Shown here: positions 63,959-64,000 of the stretch, in pieces
Position numbering within the stretch: the first letter of the stretch is position 1
Layout of the letters: each line of letters starts with the position of its first letter
Assembly: GCF_009498235.1 (NCBI RefSeq)
Contig: NZ_CP044205.1
Location: 305,716 to 369,715, forward strand
Reading direction: 5' to 3'
Length of the DNA: 64,000 bases
From: Candidatus Methylospira mobilis
Lineage (GTDB): Bacteria; Pseudomonadota; Gammaproteobacteria; Methylococcales; Methylococcaceae
Made by a program: the position numbers and the translations under genes
The notes under the pieces: generated by a model
Seen by the model: the letters and a program-made list of their open reading frames with translations, nothing else
What the model was told of the DNA's origin: nothing
The model's database searches: none

Positions 63959-64000
63959 ATGAGTAGTCGGAAAATACTGGTAACCGGCGCCACCGGGCAT
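63959..64000 (+). CDS. Start of NAD(P)-dependent epimerase/SDR (continues beyond window)
   Basis: The ATG at 63959 opens MSSRKILVTGATGH, a Rossmann cofactor motif of extended SDR enzymes. Only 14 codons lie in the window, so the function cannot be assigned. It is divergent from the sialidase-like gene. Confidence 0.6.
   Translation, partial: MSSRKILVTGATGH

Overview
The window looks like a mid-GC gammaproteobacterial chromosome. The strongest pointer is the divergent rsmI / lpoA-yraN-diaA neighbourhood around 50 kb; multifunctional cca, nadC, SulP and NtrC-type genes fit too. A methanotroph-like (Methylococcales) or related environmental lineage is my guess only. No rRNA, tRNA or CRISPR array was recognised.

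Layout. (1) 1-7030: a D-arabinofuranose donor module. A minus-strand operon holds a GtrA flippase-like protein, a DprE1-like oxidase, a decayed membrane-protein gene, a DprE2-like reductase and an AftB-like GT-C protein that runs off the left edge. A divergent plus-strand pair holds a UbiA-type phosphoribosyltransferase and a DUF212 phosphatase-like protein. A WbqC-family gene follows. (2) 7.2-16.9 kb: a repeat-rich accessory island. It holds a nested MITE-like element, a 937-aa secreted beta-repeat (S-layer/T1SS-like) protein, two copies of a unit built from a RAYT fragment, a DUF3782 nuclease-like gene and a RAYT transposase, an IS3 remnant, two DUF4160-DUF2442 pairs (one frameshifted), and a 235-bp MITE with perfect 19-bp terminal repeats and a 10-bp target duplication. 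(3) 16.9-43.9 kb: a surface-polysaccharide locus. It holds rfbA-rfbC, a Wzm/Wzt exporter, a 2194-aa methyltransferase/multi-glycosyltransferase fusion, a GDP-heptose branch (epimerase/dehydratase, hddA, broken gmhA, hddC), and several large GT-C/DUF2079-type membrane proteins with a polyprenyl-phosphate GT2. (4) 44-57 kb: mostly housekeeping genes (TauE, cca, an SDR, an uncharacterised AAA+ ATPase, rsmI, lpoA, yraN, diaA, a GlcD-type FAD oxidase, YnfA, a D12 adenine methylase, nadC). A second copy of the MITE-like repeat sits at the 3' end of the FAD oxidase gene. (5) 57-64 kb: a SulP-histidine kinase-NtrC regulator operon with a good sigma-54 -24/-12 match in front of sulP, then a small membrane protein with a sialidase-like protein, and the start of an epimerase gene at the right edge.

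How the parts work together. The first block can make and transfer lipid-linked D-arabinose. The 19-44 kb block makes dTDP- and GDP-activated sugars, assembles a glycan on a lipid carrier, exports it through Wzm/Wzt and decorates it with GT-C enzymes. The intervening island is a hot spot of RAYT-driven rearrangement. All functional statements are from reading motifs in the translated sequence; no database search was run.
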